The notes: generated by a model from the letters alone, not told the origin. A DNA stretch of 64,000 bases from Acanthaster planci (GCF_001949145.1 NW_019091530.1:284037-348036), one strand, 5' to 3'. Counted from the first letter of the stretch, positions 25,201-32,826 are shown. Numbers and translations are program-made.

Positions 25201-28041
25201 TTTTAAACCAGGCTCTGCTCTTACACAGACACACATGTACATGTACAGTATGTATTCACACATTATGCTCAGTTTGGTCTGAGACTTGCAAAAACATCAC
25301 AATCTTGCTCAGGTGGGATTTAAACCCACAACTTCCTACTGTCAAGTGCAGAATGTCTTGCCAGCCGACCACTGAGTTTGGGTTGCTGGCTTAAGGTAAA
25401 AGTGTAGTCAAACATAGTAACTTGGCTTTGTTATACATGTACCAGGTTTTGCCATTACACCAATGTATATTCACACTGTATTCTCAGTGTGATCCGATCA
25501 TGGCTAAAACATCACAAGTTTGCTTCTGTGGGATTCAAACCACCGTCTTCTTGCCAACTAATGCACTGATGCATTAGTACAATAGTAAGCAGGAAGTTGT
25601 GGGTTCAAATCCTAGTACAGTGAGCTTGTGATTTTTTTTTTGCAACTCTCAAGTAACATCCATGATGCAAAGCTAATATATCTTTGATGAATAATGACTC
25701 TTTATGAAGTATGAAATAAAAATGTTTCATCCTCTGGTGAAGTGTCAACTTCTGCCCAATGAAGCTGGTGAGAATTGAAAGGCACAGTCTAATAAACAAC
25801 AGCCATTGGAAAGCATGGGACCTGGTGAGTAACAGTCTCTGTTCTTTCAAAATGTAAGTTTAGAAGATACTGAGAGACTTTTGAGATTCTTGGTGGCAGT
25901 AAACATACATGTACCACCAAAAGTTGACAAATGCACCTGTCCTAAATACATTCATGTAGGCCTGTACATTTCAACAGTCCCACCATATAGCAGAGTAGGG
26001 ACTTGGGCATGATGCCGAGGGCCTATGCAACACTCTGTCTGACTGTGGTACTGCCAAATGATGAAGTGAGCAGATAAGAAACCAATTGGCAGACAGAGAG
26101 AAGTACACACATACATGTATAATGTACAAGTGACACGCATACTCCTTGGACTTTGATAATACAACCTAAAATCATGTACAGGTAATTATTCTCAGCATTA
26201 ACGCACTATTTTCTATCATCGCATTTTGCAACTTATATGCACGCCAATAACTCCCATTCATCACACAACCACACATGGCTATTTTTCAAAAGAGACTACA
26301 CCGTATAGCACTCAAGACTGCAAATCTATCTCAGAGGTACACCATAGACACAACCACCTTTTCATACATGTACATTATCTCATAATTAAAAGTTTACACT
26401 GAGCAATGTGTAAAGTAATTACTTGGCAACGAGTCTCCTGGATGAGGGTTTTGGCTTTACAATTGTGGTGGGAGCCTGTTGAACAATAACCCTAGATGTC
26501 CTCAATCGTCCAAAAGCTTCCAAATGGTTTTGGAAGATAATGGAAGATTGAGACTGTATGGCAAAAAAAAAATGGTCAGTAAAAAAGTCAATAAAAGTGA
26601 ATCCTAAATCCTCCGACAGGTTAAGATTTAGGATTGCTAGGGTTATAGAGTGTAATTATCAAACCAAATCCAGACGGCTGATCACAGCATGATTCCCCAG
26701 CAAATAAGCCAAACTGCTTAAATATGCCTGAACAGCAATAAATTGAACAAAATGGAATTTCTACAATCTGCTATGAACATGGGCAGAGATTCAGCTTCAA
26801 GTGGTTTTAATCTCTATATGACATTTTACAATGGCGTCCATTTGCAGCATGCTGAAAAAGCACCTGCTCAGCTGTGGCCAGCTTTAAATGAAGAATCTCA
26901 TCCCCCAAAACAAGACGTAAACTCACCGCCATTGCTGTGGCATCAGATGAGATCTTGATAATGAGGCCCACTATGAATTTCTTTATGCCTTCACACTGGG
27001 TTCTGGGAAGTACTTTCCATCGCGTCTTAATCACATTTTCTAATATTTGCAGACCGTAGTACTGCAAGATAATGAATAAAACTGTATAATTAACATACAA
27101 CAAAAAATGTTTCATGCTCACTGCACTGTGCTAAAACAAAAATCTATTTTTTTCTTTTTTCCTGTAACTGTTCTGAAAGGAGTACTGAAACAGTAAATTT
27201 ACTGAGCAAGCCACTTTATCCTACCTTAGTTTGTGGGTTATTTGAATATTCCAGGATAGTGTCCACCCGAGTCCAGGCATCAGGGTGTTCTTTGAGGCTG
27301 GTCAGAATCTGCTGGGCAACTTGTTGCTGATAAAAGGAAACGACACAAATGCACATAAAAAAATCTCCATACACAAGAGACTGGTTTCCACAGATCCTAG
27401 GTGCAAATATCCAGACAATGTTTTCGGATGATTTGCCATCATAACAAAAGTTCAGAAGAACTGGTTTTGACCAGTTCTGTAACTTCAAAGTACAGACTCA
27501 TTCAAAATCAAACCAAATGGTACAACATTACTGTCACACTCATGGCTCCAGGATTATACACGTACATGAACATCCAATCAATAAAGACTGGTCTCACCGG
27601 GTTCTGGGTGCCAAAATGTTATCATCCGTTCAAATGCTTTGGGATGGGCTTGACATCTTAACAAAAGGTTGAAAAAACTGGTTTTGACCAGTTCTGACTT
27701 ATTCCAATTTAAAGCTAAATGATGAAACTGACAGTAAACAACTGTCAGCCTCATCACAGTCCTAGAAATTCATGTACATGTATCCATTCAGTGAGGCAAT
27801 GAAACTAAATAAACTCAAGGGGGGCAAGGGCTCAAAACTTGCTCTAACATTCAATACAAGATCAGTGTTAAATAAGAGGAACAATTCGGAGATCAAATAC
27901 TTTTTCTAAATTTCATTTTAATTTCCTTACCTGTGTGCCAGCACCATTGTAAAGACATCCAACAACACTATCTAGCAGATTGATGTCTAGCTTCTGGCTA
28001 AAATCAAGCAGTTTTCCTGACTGCTCTGCTAGCGTCGTCAT
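4071..28041 (-). CDS. XPO1: Exportin-1 (CRM1), complete coding region, 22 exons
   Basis: Exportin-1 is the karyopherin that binds leucine-rich nuclear export signals together with RanGTP and carries proteins, snRNAs and ribosomal subunits through the nuclear pore. The 22 exons, joined in minus-strand order, give 1070 residues plus TAG, against 1071 in human. Identity is very high throughout: [14 protein letters not shown] near the N-terminus, the importin-beta-like N domain (about 40-110), the HEAT9 acidic loop (about 423-448), and [11 protein letters not shown] with Cys525, which corresponds to the leptomycin-reactive human Cys528. The C-terminus is MPEEMQD, like human EEMCD. All introns are GT-AG. 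The start used is the ATG aligned with an internal Met of human (MTTLAEQ against MTMLADH). An upstream ATG seven codons earlier in a separate exon is possible. No frameshift or missing block was found. Confidence 0.97.
4834..4933 (-). CDS. XPO1: XPO1 coding exon 21 (residues 989-1022)
   Basis: Encodes [20 protein letters not shown] and RDFLVQIK. It carries one extra residue (DVHP against human DIP). Donor AAG|GTATGA. Confidence 0.95.
5307..5469 (-). CDS. XPO1: XPO1 coding exon 20 (residues 935-989)
   Basis: Encodes [16 protein letters not shown] and [12 protein letters not shown]. The segment [20 protein letters not shown] is the most diverged part of the protein compared with human. The donor splits an Asp codon. 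Confidence 0.94.
6165..6299 (-). CDS. XPO1: XPO1 coding exon 19 (residues 890-935)
   Basis: Encodes [19 protein letters not shown] and TSHTA, with split Gly codons at both ends. Acceptor GTCCAG, donor CTG|GTAAGTT. Confidence 0.95.
6751..6991 (-). CDS. XPO1: XPO1 coding exon 18 (residues 810-890)
   Basis: Longest exon of the gene. Encodes [36 protein letters not shown] and [10 protein letters not shown]; the last Gly codon is split (G|GTATGA). Confidence 0.97.
7148..7270 (-). CDS. XPO1: XPO1 coding exon 17 (residues 769-809)
   Basis: Encodes [20 protein letters not shown] and [17 protein letters not shown]. Acceptor TTGGCAG, donor GAG|GTAAAAA, phase 0. Confidence 0.94.
7531..7716 (-). CDS. 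XPO1: XPO1 coding exon 16 (residues 707-768)
   Basis: Encodes [20 protein letters not shown] and [18 protein letters not shown]. Acceptor GTCAACAG, donor ATG|GTAAGTC, phase 0. Confidence 0.95.
9616..9720 (-). CDS. XPO1: XPO1 coding exon 15 (residues 672-706)
   Basis: Encodes [20 protein letters not shown] and PFVVQ. Acceptor TTGTTCAG, donor CAG|GTGAG, phase 0 at both ends. Confidence 0.94.
9848..10057. mobile_element. Foldback MITE, about 75-base inverted arms
   Basis: The left arm starts GGGTATCAAACATCA and continues through GTTTACCAAAA. The reverse complement of the right arm follows the same order, starting GGGTATCAAACATCAGCAAG. The arms are diverged and no transposase is present. It lies in the XPO1 intron between exons 14 and 15. 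Confidence 0.7.
10428..10600. mobile_element. Foldback MITE with TA target duplication
   Basis: Arms of about 70 bases: left TACGGGCGATTCACAACAGT, right (reverse complement) TACGGGCATTTCACAACAGT, each continuing into a CGCCTCCAAAAG/GAGTTTGC block and a TTGGCCAAT block. The termini are CGGGC...GCCCG flanked by TA on both sides, as in Tc1/mariner-type MITEs. It is noncoding and intronic in XPO1. Confidence 0.85.
10809..10943 (-). CDS. XPO1: XPO1 coding exon 14 (residues 627-671)
   Basis: Encodes [17 protein letters not shown] and [19 protein letters not shown]. Phase 0 at both ends. Confidence 0.95.
11249..11412 (-). CDS. XPO1: XPO1 coding exon 13 (residues 572-626)
   Basis: Encodes [20 protein letters not shown] and [17 protein letters not shown], rest of the NES-groove region. 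Acceptor TTTTTTCAG, donor CAG|GTGAG. Confidence 0.96.
11889..12123 (-). CDS. XPO1: XPO1 coding exon 12 (residues 494-572), NES-groove and Cys525
   Basis: Covers part of HEAT repeats 11-12, which form the hydrophobic NES groove. [17 protein letters not shown] holds Cys525, equivalent to human Cys528, the covalent site of leptomycin B. The donor splits a Glu codon (CATG|GTACGT). Confidence 0.97.
12671..12774 (-). CDS. XPO1: XPO1 coding exon 11 (residues 459-493)
   Basis: Encodes [18 protein letters not shown] and [10 protein letters not shown]. Acceptor TTGACAG, donor ACA|GTAAGG. Confidence 0.95.
13234..13372 (-). CDS. XPO1: XPO1 coding exon 10 (residues 413-459), HEAT9 loop
   Basis: [20 protein letters not shown] through FMKDTDSIN matches the acidic HEAT9 loop that couples Ran and cargo binding in CRM1. 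The donor splits a Val codon (CTCG|GTGAGT). Confidence 0.96.
13677..14534. mobile_element. Non-autonomous DNA transposon with 24-base imperfect TIRs
   Basis: The left end reads AGTAAACTCCGGCTAGGTCG and the reverse complement of the right end reads AGTAAACTCCGACTAAGCTG; both continue GGCA. The ends could equally be drawn inside a TA duplication (13681-14530). Internal sequence repeats motifs such as GCCGACTT but carries no transposase frame. It lies in the XPO1 intron between exons 9 and 10. Confidence 0.75.
14619..14822 (-). CDS. XPO1: XPO1 coding exon 9 (residues 345-412)
   Basis: Contains [16 protein letters not shown] and [13 protein letters not shown]. The linker [17 protein letters not shown] is two residues longer than the human one. 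The frame runs open past the GTAAGC donor for some 480 bases by chance; that extension is intron. Confidence 0.95.
15382..15540 (-). CDS. XPO1: XPO1 coding exon 8 (residues 292-344)
   Basis: Encodes [20 protein letters not shown] and ends HEILLE before GTGAG. Phase 0 at both ends. Confidence 0.95.
16445..16609 (-). mobile_element. tRNA-derived SINE nested in transposon copy 1
   Basis: A 165-base insertion absent from the second transposon copy and flanked by TTAGTTT (16438-16444 and 16610-16616). The minus strand starts with GAGCCACCA repeats, then a tRNA-like head, then an unrelated AT-rich tail. The matching empty site in copy 2 reads TTATTAGTTTTGTG on the same strand sense. Confidence 0.85.
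16516..16588 (-). pseudogene. tRNA-like head of the SINE (73-base cloverleaf remnant)
   Basis: It folds as a cloverleaf: acceptor GGCTGGA with CCCAGCC (one mismatch), D arm GCTC/GAGC around AGTTGGTA, 7-base anticodon loop ACGGTGG, T loop TTCAAAT. The A box TAGCTCAGTTGG is intact. Position 33 is C instead of U, and mismatches in the T, anticodon and acceptor stems argue against a working tRNA. Confidence 0.7.
17931..18059 (-). CDS. XPO1: XPO1 coding exon 7 (residues 249-291)
   Basis: Encodes [19 protein letters not shown] and ends TQLKQ at GTAGGC. Phase 0 at both ends. A transposon copy sits in the intron just downstream. Confidence 0.96.
18475..18594 (-). CDS. XPO1: XPO1 coding exon 6 (residues 209-248)
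   Basis: Encodes [19 protein letters not shown] and LISTLIYK, near-invariant in CRM1. Phase 0 at both ends; acceptor TTTCACAG, donor AAA|GTAAG. Confidence 0.96.
18710..18824 (-). CDS. XPO1: XPO1 coding exon 5 (residues 170-208)
   Basis: Completes the split Ser, then [10 protein letters not shown] and [11 protein letters not shown], ending CQFVM before GTAAGTCC. Human shares this order. Confidence 0.95.
20201..20369. mobile_element. Degenerate pogo-like MITE
   Basis: The left end CAGTCGCCTCTAC and the inverted right end TAGTTGACTCTTGTTTTAAC are diverged inverted repeats near TA dinucleotides. The interior has CTTATAACAAAG and TTGTTAAAACAAG tracts like the clean element at 28911-29094. Confidence 0.45.
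20429..20589 (-). CDS. XPO1: XPO1 coding exon 4 (residues 117-170)
   Basis: Reads [18 protein letters not shown] and then [12 protein letters not shown]. The donor splits a Ser codon (AG|GTAAAGG). The 6.3 kb intron before it (20590-26926) is the longest in the coding part of the gene. Confidence 0.95.
23693..24319. mobile_element. Non-autonomous DNA transposon with AAGCCCTGT termini
   Basis: The left end AAGCCCTGTCCGCAC and the reverse complement of the right end AAGCCCTGTTCGCAC are inverted repeats 627 bases apart. If the ends are taken as GCCCTG, the flanks are TCAA and TTAA, hinting at a TTAA target. Internal TTTACCGAG-type motifs recur. There is no transposase. Confidence 0.7.
25240..25632. 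repeat. Cluster of three SINE-like tRNA-derived fragments
   Basis: Two direct, minus-oriented fragments share ACATCACAA...TTGCT and a GTGGGATT(T/C)AAACC block, the complement of a Pol III B box. A third, plus-oriented fragment at about 25582-25632 has a perfect B box, GGTTCAAATCC, in the same AGGAAGTTGTGGGTT context. A boxes are degraded. Confidence 0.6.
26927..27061 (-). CDS. XPO1: XPO1 coding exon 3 (residues 72-116)
   Basis: Contains [20 protein letters not shown] and [14 protein letters not shown], completing the importin-beta N-terminal domain. Acceptor CTTGCAG, donor GCG|GTGAGT, phase 0 at both ends. Confidence 0.95.
27225..27326 (-). CDS. XPO1: XPO1 coding exon 2 (residues 38-71)
   Basis: Begins [20 protein letters not shown], the start of the importin-beta N-terminal (RanGTP-contacting) domain. 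Acceptor TTATCAG, donor AAG|GTAGG, phase 0 at both ends. Confidence 0.95.
27931..28041 (-). CDS. XPO1: XPO1 coding exon 1 (residues 1-37)
   Basis: Encodes [16 protein letters not shown] and continues through LDINLLD, the most recognisable N-terminal stretch of CRM1. The donor is CACAG|GTAAGG, phase 0. Kozak context AAAACATGA is acceptable. Confidence 0.95.
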
Positions 28042-28056
28042 GTTTTCTGGTATAAC
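28042..28056 (-). other. XPO1: XPO1 exon 1, part upstream of the chosen ATG (leader or extra codons)
   Basis: Fifteen bases lie between the splice acceptor (CTTTCAG) and the chosen start. They are open in frame (V-I-P-E-N), so they are either 5' UTR or codons 3-7 of a longer N-terminus starting in the exon near 30450. Confidence 0.7.
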
Positions 28057-28910
28057 CTGAAAGGGGAAGGGGAAAACCAAATCATGTTAGAGTTAAGCCT
28101 TCAGCCAACACAAAAATAATGGGCTGAAAGCCTGTTCAGGTAATTCTGGTTAGACATGTACTGTGACAAACCTTTTAAAAGTAGCAAGTATACAGATGAA
28201 ATAGGCACAGTGTCCGGGAAGAAATGTGGAAGAGATACAGTCGTCATGAACAGGTGGTACAGTATACAGAAGCCTCATCATACAAACATTTCCAGTGACA
28301 GGCAAATCTGGACGCTCACTGAAGACAGAACCAGTTTTGACCGGTATTGGCTCGCTGTGCAAACTTGGTACAAAACTAACTGCTTTGCATATCCATGAGA
28401 CTTATAAATGAGAATAATCTTGAAAACTTTATTTGCCCTGTGATTATGTTTGCTTGTGACACACGTAACTGTCTTTTATGATGTAGGCTTAACAGTCATT
28501 AAGTTTGATGTGCACGATGTACATGTACACACAAATGTATTTTGTAACAAATGTATTTGTTCTATCTTGTACATGTCTATTTCCTAGTGAGGCATAAACA
28601 CGGCCAAAACTTTTTTACCTCATTTTTTTCTTTTTGTATCCTTTTTAATAATTTTTTTCTGTAAGGCCTCAAGTCCACCTTCGTAATCCCCTATGGATGG
28701 CACTTTCCTACATGTACATGTACTTCCTGAACAGAAAGGTACTACTCCGTAGACCTTACTGCACTCCACGTTTTTGATGGTTCCACACATTTTGGCATTT
28801 TGAAAGCTACCCAGCTTGAGTATCAGATGAAACATCCATTTGTGCCATCAGAAGCAAATCCTCCCTTCAAGACCCTATAATAAAAACTAGATGTAACCTA
28901 TATAGAACTA

Positions 28911-29094
28911 CAGTCAAACCTCGTTAATAAGAGCACTGTTAACATAAGACTCTGCTTATAAGTTTATAACAAGAAAAATTACAAGTCCCAAACCTTTCTT
29001 TTTTCATTGTTTTCATTCCTGATAATACAAGATTTCTGTTATAACAAGGTAATTTGCCAAGTCCGAAGGACCTCTTATTAACGAGGTTTGACTG
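28911..29094. mobile_element. pogo/Tc1-like MITE with perfect 23-base TIRs and TA duplication
   Basis: It begins CAGTCAAACCTCGTTAATAA and its right end is the exact inverted match, extending 23 bases. TA flanks both sides (28909-28910 and 29095-29096). The interior has TTATAACAAG tracts and no frame. This matches the general form of pogo-related MITEs. The perfect TIRs suggest recent activity. Confidence 0.88.
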
Positions 29095-29284
29095 TACCTG
29101 GCATGAATGTAGTTTGTATCATTTACATGTAACCTATATCATTGGGAAAAAATGAGTTTTTTCCTACCATCCTTACTTCTTTCCCCTCAACGATCTGCAC
29201 ACATTTGCATTCTCTGTGCAGCCTATTCGTGTAACGAACGTTCATGTTGCTTTGGATACCAGTCCCCAGAATTCTGACTACTCC

Positions 29285-29535
29285 CAGGGCTTCAATGATA
29301 TTTCTGACTTCAAAATCTGTCAAAATGCGTCTTGTGCCCTGACTACATTTGGACCTCTCCTGCGGTTTTGTTGGTGGACCATGTTCACCCGTAGAGGAAA
29401 CAGTCATTGATAGCACTCCTAACCATCACGATCATCAAGTCTTGTGCCCAGACCACATGTAGGCCACTCATGCGTATTTCTGGGAGGACCATGTTTTGCC
29501 CATAGATTTATTGCCAAATATCATTGAAGCCCCGA
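29285..29535. repeat. Inverted and direct repeat unit
   Basis: GGGCTTCAATGATATT near 29287 is matched by its exact 16-base reverse complement near 29517. Between them, GTCTTGTGCCC...GACTACAT and GGACCATGTT recur as two direct copies about 105 bases apart. Confidence 0.6.
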
Positions 29536-30446
29536 CCATTTGACGTTGGCATGTACGGAAGCAAGGAGGTGGTGATAGAGGAATTTTTGGCGAGTCTTTG
29601 GAATTTTTGAGAACTCTTTCAACCTTACTGTATGTATGAGCGTGGAGCGTTAGTATGACGATCCCGTCCAAAATCCAAAAAAAAGGAATAGGCCCTACTA
29701 ACGCTCAACTCAGCTGAGCTACGAAAACGGATGTTTCACCTGGTACTCCAGGGCAGCTTTCAAAATGCAAAAGTGTGCGGAACCATAAAAAAACGAGGAG
29801 TGCAGTAGATCCACAGAGTAGTACATGTACCGTACTGTTCAGGAAGTAGCACCTTCCCAGATGTGCCAGAACTTGATGGAACTTCTACATCCAACATTAC
29901 ACGGCCTTCATTACCTTAGCACCCTGTTCCTATTAGCTAATAAATCAGGAAACAAAGTAAACTTTCTCAAACTAACATTTTGACCTTGACAAGGCTTGAG
30001 GAACCATTACTCAATCCTGATAGGCCTAGTTTAGGTAAATTTTGACAATATTTAAATACTGTTTTAAACATGGAGGTAGGAAGAGATGTTTATAATCACA
30101 GGCCTTGCAATAGCATGCCTGGCGCAAAGAGATAGAATCTAGCCTAGGCTAAACTGAGAAGATACACATGTACATCCATGACATCACTTGGAATACAAAG
30201 CATAAAGACAAAATGTCCCATTACATGCTACGCCTACACTGCTTTTTTATGCCTTCGTTATTGCATGAGCGGTGAGTTTCCAAACTGTATAGTTACAGTT
30301 ACACATCATCACAAACAAAAAATAACATGCACGCTTTTCGACAAACATCACACTTGAACATGTTAAATGGAGCAAGTAACACGTTAGCGCAATAGAAAAA
30401 CATGGCCATGGTTGACCAATCAAAACACGAGAAATCTGCCGCTTAC

Positions 30447-30452
30447 CTTCAT
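30447..30452 (-). CDS. XPO1: Possible alternative XPO1 first coding exon (ATG AAG)
   Basis: On the minus strand ATGAAG is followed at once by a good donor, GTAAGCGG. Splicing it to the acceptor at 28057 (CTTTCAG before GTTATACCAG) gives an open frame MKVIPEN running into MTTLAEQ, and an N-terminus close to the human length. Against it, an inverted CCAAT box (ATTGG) lies just upstream of this ATG, so the site could instead be promoter or leader. Transcript data would decide. Confidence 0.4.
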
Positions 30453-31978
30453 CTGCCAATCAACGTCGAGCTTGCAGCCAAATGTTTATTACGGGGTTTG
30501 TAAGATACGGAGACGAGCTGCACAACGCGAACGTTACTGGAATCGTGCTAGTATTCTGCCTAACGATTAGCTTCCACGAGACGTCCTCTTGTGAAACACA
30601 TAATACTTTTTCATCTACAAGATTCCAACAATCCGCAGAAAAGCTGGCATGAACCATAAATTGCTCCAACTGCTCAAAATTCGACAGGGACAATGTGACA
30701 AACATGCCCAGAACGCGAAATCCACGTCCACTGTCCGTGTCGTTGGGCGTTCGAGTGATGGAAATTTTGGGCGAGATGGAACCGGTTTTAACCAGTTCCA
30801 GCTGGCGGGGTTGTATTTTACGCATGGCAGGCTAGCTTGGTAGGGCCAGGCACAGACACAGTGCACACAAGACGTATTATTTATGTTCATTATGTTGGTT
30901 CTTACAATGATCTGACCCCTGACAATGACTGCTTGAAACACAGATTGAACCATTGATGGTTAATTAGATCACCTTTGTTTCCTGTGCTAGACCTAAAGCA
31001 CTCAAGGCACAGGTTCTTTGTACGTTTATACTTCGCGTATCGACACGTTCTCAGCTCGACGAATCGTAGCCGAACCTCGCACCACCTGCCTTTAAATTTG
31101 AACCCGCAGAGTAGATCATGTGTTTTATTTCTCTATGAGTAGATTAAGCCTGAGCACATATAACACATTTTAAAAAAAATTGTTTATTGGCTGAGTCCGA
31201 TTGGTTGGCAAAGATTCCTGAAACTCAACACGTTCTCATTGTTCGAGTAATGGTTTTAATGAACATTTTCAACACCGCTCTAGGCGGGGTCTGAAACCAT
31301 GGAGGCCTTTTCCTACATCATAATAAGTTATACAGCAGCACAAGTCAGGCAATTACAGGACGGTGAAGGTTCTCTGACAAAAACAAGAGGCTAAAAAGAC
31401 GTAAACCGTAGACAGTAAATCCTAAAATCAACTAAACCCGTAAATAACTTGAAGAAAATTGTTTATGCACCATGAAACTCTAAACTTACAATAAACCAGG
31501 AAAGTGAAGATAAAAAAATGGGGTGGAACGGCATTAATATAAAAACTGGCGGAGGCTTGATGTGACGACTTTTCTCTTGAAAGAAATATAAATTTGGGGG
31601 TCATTGAGACGATGAATGAATCAGTTTTATTATGAATGGTTTATTTATTTTAACTGTATTCCTCGCCGCCAGGGGCCGAATTGTGAATACAATTTACATG
31701 TACATTAAAACAAATAAATATACAATAATATGTACAATTACAAAAGAAAAGGGTATTAAAAAGCTAAAAGCCTTAAATTTCTAAAAAGCCTTGGAGTAAA
31801 CAGGGACATTATGATCAATAATACATTCTAAAAGGGTTAAAATTAAAATGACAAAAAATTGAATCAACGGAGATCAAAATTTTGGCGGATAGAGACTGGA
31901 GACTGTGATTTAGGCCTGTATTAATGTTGCTCTTTTTTTCTGTTCTTTATTTTCATTACAATTGTTTTTTGTCCAAAT

Positions 31979-32118
31979 TTGGCGCAAAGCACTATAACCT
32001 GCGAAGATTAGGCCTCATCGGTGGAGGAGTGGAGACGCCGATGAACCCGTATTTCTCGGCAGCCATTCGACAGTATCACTGCGGAAGAACACAGACTCTT
32101 TTGGGGGTTCAAATTAAT
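31979..32118. other. Unexplained coding-like, GC-richer island
   Basis: On the plus strand about 46 codons read open and end ...CGRTQTLLGVQIN stop. On the minus strand a well-placed ATG opens MAAEKYGFIGVSTPPPMRPN and stops after 24 codons. Base composition is above its AT-rich surroundings. I do not recognise either product. It could be a relic exon, a small ORF or chance. Confidence 0.25.
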
Positions 32119-32768
32119 TGACTACATTACCATGCCAAACACGTCACATCCCTGACAAAAATTTAAGAGAGAACCCTTCCTTGAGTAAGCATAGAAACTA
32201 TCATGGGTATATTAAAATGGGGATCCCCCAACTTTTGGGGCCAAGAGCTATTGAATCATCACTTGTTGTGGTGAACAACTTGAAAACTTGAAGATTCGAC
32301 GGAGCGGATTGTGAAGAATTTTCGGACTTCCCAACGACTTGCATTCAGTAATACTCAAAAAGGAAAAACAGTTTAAAACCATGAATATGCCATTCTGGTG
32401 CAATATTCTGCGCGAATGTAACATATATTACAGATCTACATCTTTATCGTCTAAATCAACCTCTATAAATATAATCATTGCCATCCCTCATGATCCCCGC
32501 TTTTCAAATTTTGATGGCCGGCGGGCATGCCAACCAAAATTTTTGTGCCACCACCGTGACAGTGGACTGCTATGACACGAACGCAATATCCTTTCTCTAA
32601 GCGGTCTTGGAAGGTGGCGTTGTCTAGAGATTTCTTTGTCACTGATTTGTTTACACTAATTTCTCAAAACACTTTCTTAAATCTGGAAATCAGTAAATCA
32701 GTGGGTTAGTAGATTAAACAAACCTAATGATTTCATGATTTTGAGCGTTGACCGACTGTGTGAGAAGT

Positions 32769-32782
32769 GCGCCACCTGGCGG
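32769..32782 (-). promoter_or_regulatory. CTCF-like motif upstream of RPS29
   Basis: The minus strand reads CCGCCAGGTGGCGC, matching the CTCF core CCANYAGRKGGC at 11 of 12 positions. It lies about 20 bases before the RPS29 pyrimidine tract. This is a motif match only. Confidence 0.35.
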
Positions 32783-32798
32783 TCAACCACCACAACAT

Positions 32799-32816
32799 CT
32801 TTCTTTCGCTCCTCGT
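32799..32816 (+). promoter_or_regulatory. RPS29: RPS29 pyrimidine-rich start region (TOP-like)
   Basis: CTTTCTTTCGCTCCTC lies about 11 bases before the ATG. Animal ribosomal protein mRNAs start with a C followed by a pyrimidine tract that confers mTOR-dependent translation. The likely cap site is the C at 32799, giving a 28-base leader. Confidence 0.6.
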
Positions 32817-32826
32817 GGCCGCCATC

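Larger units (their letters stand above)
20590..26926 (-). other. XPO1 intron between exons 3 and 4 (6.3 kb)
   Basis: The longest coding-region intron. It contains a TIR element at 23693-24319, a SINE-like cluster at 25240-25632, several ACATGTACATGT palindromes, a fragment with repeated TTCCAGGAC motifs near 22917-22995, and CCTCAATC/CCTAAATCCTCC inverted motifs near 26490-26640. No exon-like frame was recognised. Confidence 0.6.
28699..29855. repeat. Long inverted repeat (arms of about 130 bases) with nested MITE
   Basis: Left arm 28699-28837 and right arm 29729-29855 are reverse complements with scattered differences. Shared blocks include AGCTTTCAAAATGC, GGAACCAT, GTGGAGTGCAGTA/GAGGAGTGCAGTA, GTAGTAC and CTGTTCAGGAAGTA. 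The loop of about 890 bases contains the MITE at 28911. Confidence 0.75.
28057..30446 (-). other. XPO1 5' intron (if the 30447 exon is used)
   Basis: 2.4 kb without a recognisable exon. It holds an inverted-repeat structure (28699-29855), a clean pogo-like MITE (28911-29094) and a smaller inverted/direct repeat (29285-29535). Confidence 0.5.
30453..32798. other. Divergent XPO1/RPS29 intergenic region
   Basis: Between the possible XPO1 first exon and the RPS29 start region. It contains CpG-bearing stretches (about 30500-30760 and 31020-31085), CCAAT boxes near 30415 and 30455, AT-rich sequence at 31640-31870 and a coding-like island at 31979-32118. Promoters of both genes must lie here or at its edges. 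No TATA box was clear. Confidence 0.5.

Noticed and set aside
19250-31700. CRISPR-like array from recurring ACATGTACATGT
   Set aside because: Spacing is irregular over kilobases, the repeat is 12 bases, and the genome is animal.
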